From contig NZ_JMPR01000054.1 in assembly GCF_000735525.1 (NCBI RefSeq), positions 50,746 through 114,745 of the forward strand: a DNA stretch of 64,000 nt. Direction: 5' to 3'. Both the position numbers and the translations under genes were made by a program. The notes under the pieces were generated by a model. It saw only the letters and a list, made by a program, of their open reading frames with translations, did not search any database and was not told the DNA's origin. The stretch comes from Tatumella ptyseos ATCC 33301. Its GTDB lineage: Bacteria > Pseudomonadota > Gammaproteobacteria > Enterobacterales > Enterobacteriaceae. Below are positions 62,145 through 64,000 of this stretch, piece after piece (within the stretch, counting starts at the first letter, position 1; each line of letters opens with the position of its first letter).

Positions 62145-62173
62145 TTGAAACAAACAGGCTCTCAATGTAATAC
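62145..62173 (+). promoter_or_regulatory. Putative promoter of small leader unit
   Basis: TTGAAA (62145-62150, 5 of 6) with 17-bp spacing to TAATAC (62168-62173, weak). It would start transcription about 16 bp before a small ORF with a ribosome site. AT-rich surroundings make chance matches likely. Confidence 0.35.
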
Positions 62174-62195
62174 TATGTTTTATAAGGATAAAAAT

Positions 62196-62255
62196 ATGCA
62201 ATTGCGATTTATTCATCCATTTAATAAAAACAACCTTGCTTCCAAAAATAGTTAA
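62196..62255 (+). CDS. Possible 19-aa leader/small protein
   Basis: A short frame, MQLRFIHPFNKNNLASKNS, with AAGGA placed 7 bp before the ATG and a promoter-like sequence upstream. It resembles no family I know. It precedes the adhesin gene by 230 bp. Confidence 0.35.
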   Translation: MQLRFIHPFNKNNLASKNS

Positions 62256-62310
62256 ATATAAGTTAATCTTTACAATCTTGTACTATTAAAAGCAAACTAC
62301 TGACCTGGTT

Positions 62311-62363
62311 AACAGATGGAAAATATCTGGGAACTGATATATTCCATCTGTTGGTTAATTTTT
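62311..62363 (+). terminator. Inverted repeat with T run upstream of the adhesin
   Basis: AACAGATGGAA/TTCCATCTGTT, a perfect 11-bp inverted repeat with a 20-nt loop, is followed after 6 nt by TTTTT. It may be a weak terminator, an attenuator, or a protein-binding site. Confidence 0.4.
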
Positions 62364-62483
62364 GCCCAATACCAAGTTCAGACCATCGAAATCAAAACCT
62401 GTGTTCATGTGACCAAAATATGATCCTACTGATGCTGGTTAATATCCACCTCAATAAATATTTTTAAAGGTAATTATGATCCT

Positions 62484-64000
62484 ATGGAAAATGTCTCCGT
62501 TACGATAAAAGATACCGGCCAGAAACTTACGCTGAATACATCAAATGTGAATATTTCAGGCCCTAGCACAATTCTCCTTCATTTGAACCGTGAACAGATT
62601 TCCTCTTTTAGCAGAGATGGAAATGATCTGGTCATCGTTACCACATCAGGAGATCATCTAAAACTGAAAAACTTTTTCCTTTCATACAGTAACGGGCAGC
62701 ATAGTGATTTAGTTATTGAGGATCATCATGGAAACTTATGGTGGTTAAATGATAATGATAATAATTTCCACCTATCATCAATTACAAGTTTAGATTCAAT
62801 ATCTTCGGCAAATAATGCTGCAACCGGAAGTTTTGAAAAAATAGCCACCGTAGGTGCTGCATTACTGGGTGTAGGCGCTATGCTTTTAGGTGCCAATCAT
62901 CATGACAATATAACTTCTTCGGATAATTCATCTCCCTCTGAGGAAGACAATCCCCCCGCAGGTCATATAGAAATTAGCAATAGTTCTGGTAACTCTCTAA
63001 TCGGCAAGACTACTAATGACACCACCCCGATTATCAAAGGGACCGCGGCAGCCGGCGACACCGTCACTATCCTCGACAACGGTAAAGTCATCGGCACAGT
63101 CACTGCCGGCAGCGACGGCAGCTGGAGCAGTACCCTGCCGGCCCTGGCCGACGGCAGTCACAGCATCACCACCACCGTTACCGATGCCGCCGGCAATACC
63201 AGCCAGCCTTCGGCCGCCATTCCTGTCACGGTCGATACCACGGCGCCGGCAGCAGCCGGTGATGTCGAACTAACCGATACCGCCGGGGATAACCTGAGCG
63301 GGAAAGCCAGTAACGATGCCACCCCTGTTCTCAAAGGCACCGCGGCAGCCGGCGACACCGTTACCATTCTGGACAACGGTAAAGTCATCGGCACAGTCAC
63401 GGCAGGCAGCGACGGCAGCTGGAGCAGCACCCTGCCGGCCCTGGCCGACGGCAGCCACAGTATCACCACCACCGTCACCGATACCGCCGGCAATACCAGT
63501 CAGTCTTCGGCGGCTATTCCTGTCACGATCGAAACCACGGCGCCGGCTGCAGCAGGCGATATCAGCCTGACCGATTCCGCCGGGGACGAACGGGGCGGGA
63601 AAACGGCCAACGATACCACGTCGATCCTGAAGGGCACCGCGGCAGCCGGCGACACCGTCACCATTCTGGACAACGGTAAAGCCATCGGCACCGCCACCGC
63701 GGGCAGTGACGGCAGCTGGAGCAGTACCTTGCATGCTCTGACCGACGGCAGCCACAGTATCACCACCACGGTCACCGATGCGGCCGGTAATACCAGCCAG
63801 CCTTCAGCCGCCATCACTGTCACCGTCGGCCCTGCTACCCCGGCCCCGGCAGGAGATATCAGCCTCACCGATTCCGCCGGAGACAATCTGAGCGGGAAGA
63901 CCAGTAACGATGCCACCCCGATCCTCAAAGGAACCGCGGCAGCCGGTGATACCGTCACCATTCTCGACAACGGTAAAACCATCGGTACCGCTACCGCGGG
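62484..64000 (+). CDS. Large BapA-type repetitive adhesin, 5' part
   Basis: Open reading frame of 505 codons running off the window. Residues about 1-100 resemble the BapA/Bap/LapF prefix domain (SGPSTILLHLNREQISSF, GNDLVIVTTSGDHLKLKNFF, SDLVIEDHHGNLWWLND). Then comes a hydrophobic stretch (ATVGAALLGVGAMLLGA, about residues 118-140), a Ser/Glu/Pro linker, and from residue 160 identical-length 99-aa Ig-like repeats. Such adhesins are exported by type I secretion and drive biofilm or host attachment. The AAAGG ribosome site lies 13 bp from this ATG, unusually far. Confidence 0.88.
   Translation, partial: MENVSVTIKDTGQKLTLNTSNVNISGPSTILLHLNREQISSFSRDGNDLVIVTTSGDHLKLKNFFLSYSNGQHSDLVIEDHHGNLWWLNDNDNNFHLSSITSLDSISSANNAATGSFEKIATVGAALLGVGAMLLGANHHDNITSSDNSSPSEEDNPPAGHIEISNSSGNSLIGKTTNDTTPIIKGTAAAGDTVTILDNGKVIGTVTAGSDGSWSSTLPALADGSHSITTTVTDAAGNTSQPSAAIPVTVDTTAPAAAGDVELTDTAGDNLSGKASNDATPVLKGTAAAGDTVTILDNGKVIGTVTAGSDGSWSSTLPALADGSHSITTTVTDTAGNTSQSSAAIPVTIETTAPAAAGDISLTDSAGDERGGKTANDTTSILKGTAAAGDTVTILDNGKAIGTATAGSDGSWSSTLHALTDGSHSITTTVTDAAGNTSQPSAAITVTVGPATPAPAGDISLTDSAGDNLSGKTSNDATPILKGTAAAGDTVTILDNGKTIGTATA
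62961..64000 (+). repeat. 297-bp tandem repeats encoding Ig-like domains
   Basis: Units start at 62961, 63258, 63555 and 63852 (last cut by the window); the GACAAC landmark recurs at 63075, 63372, 63669 and 63966, exactly 297 bp apart. Each unit encodes 99 aa with KGTAAAGDTVTILDNGK, GSDGSWSSTL and SHSITTTVTDAAGNTSQ cores. The first 14 codons or so of unit 1 are diverged and AT-rich, and unit 3 has local changes (DERGGKTANDTTS). Confidence 0.96.

Noticed and set aside
63158-63982. Minus-strand and alternative frames across the adhesin repeats
   Set aside because: Repeat-driven open frames antisense to the adhesin; their periodicity is that of the 297-bp repeat.
62961-64000. Repeat array as a possible CRISPR or other nucleic-acid repeat
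   Set aside because: The units are 297 bp, contiguous, in frame and encode Ig-like domains; there are no spacers.

Overview
The window reads as a chromosomal segment of an Enterobacterales bacterium. Almost every housekeeping protein is close to its Escherichia coli counterpart in sequence and length, and several E. coli gene runs are kept in order: prfC-osmY-ytjA-yjjV-deoCABD, exbDB-metC-yghB-dkgA, ftsP-plsC-parC, parE-yqiA-cpdA-yqiB-nudF-tolC-ygiBC, ribB-ubiK-hldE-glnE-ygiF-ygiM-cca-uppP-folB-plsY-tsaD, and rpsU-dnaG-rpoD. Genes that E. coli has between these runs (yjjU, yjjW, yjjI, qseBC, ygiN, zupT, mug) are missing, which fits a smaller genome such as an Erwiniaceae member (Tatumella or Pantoea relatives). 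The genus is inference. No rRNA, tRNA, CRISPR array, insertion sequence or prophage was seen.

Layout. 1-5.5 kb: the deo nucleoside catabolism operon (minus strand, deoD cut by the window edge) with a DeoR-type operator before deoC, then yjjV and ytjA. 5.5-11.3 kb: osmY, prfC, ftnA, and a divergent pair of an amino-acid-oxidase-like flavoprotein and a RidA-family protein. 11.5-13.6 kb: an MHYT-GGDEF-EAL cyclic-di-GMP protein. 14.2-23.4 kb: exbBD behind a Fur box, metC, yghB, dkgA, ftsP, plsC, parC. 24-28.2 kb: mdaB and a small accessory block (two LysR regulators, a MoaF-like small protein, an EamA exporter). 28.3-36.4 kb: the parE-to-nudF operon, tolC, ygiB, ygiC. 36.5-50.1 kb: ygiD, ribB with an FMN riboswitch, ubiK, hldE, glnE, ygiF, ygiM, cca, uppP, folB, plsY, tsaD. 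50.2-54.6 kb: the rpsU-dnaG-rpoD macromolecular synthesis operon.

Downstream of rpoD the window becomes accessory. It holds a uracil-DNA-glycosylase-superfamily gene where E. coli has mug, then a minus-strand set (unknown 146-aa protein, sugar-binding periplasmic protein, LVIVD-repeat beta-propeller) divergent from a secreted tannase/feruloyl-esterase-like enzyme. yecA follows, then nearly 1 kb of AT-rich DNA, then the 5' part of a large BapA-type adhesin built of exact 297-bp repeats that runs off the window.

Functional links: TolC is the usual outer-membrane channel for type I secretion, the route BapA-type adhesins use; the cyclic-di-GMP protein could control such an adhesin; the tannase and sugar-binding locus suggests use of plant polyphenol esters. 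These three links are inference. The most unusual parts are the 55.8-60.8 kb tannase locus and the 61.5-64 kb adhesin with its leader region.
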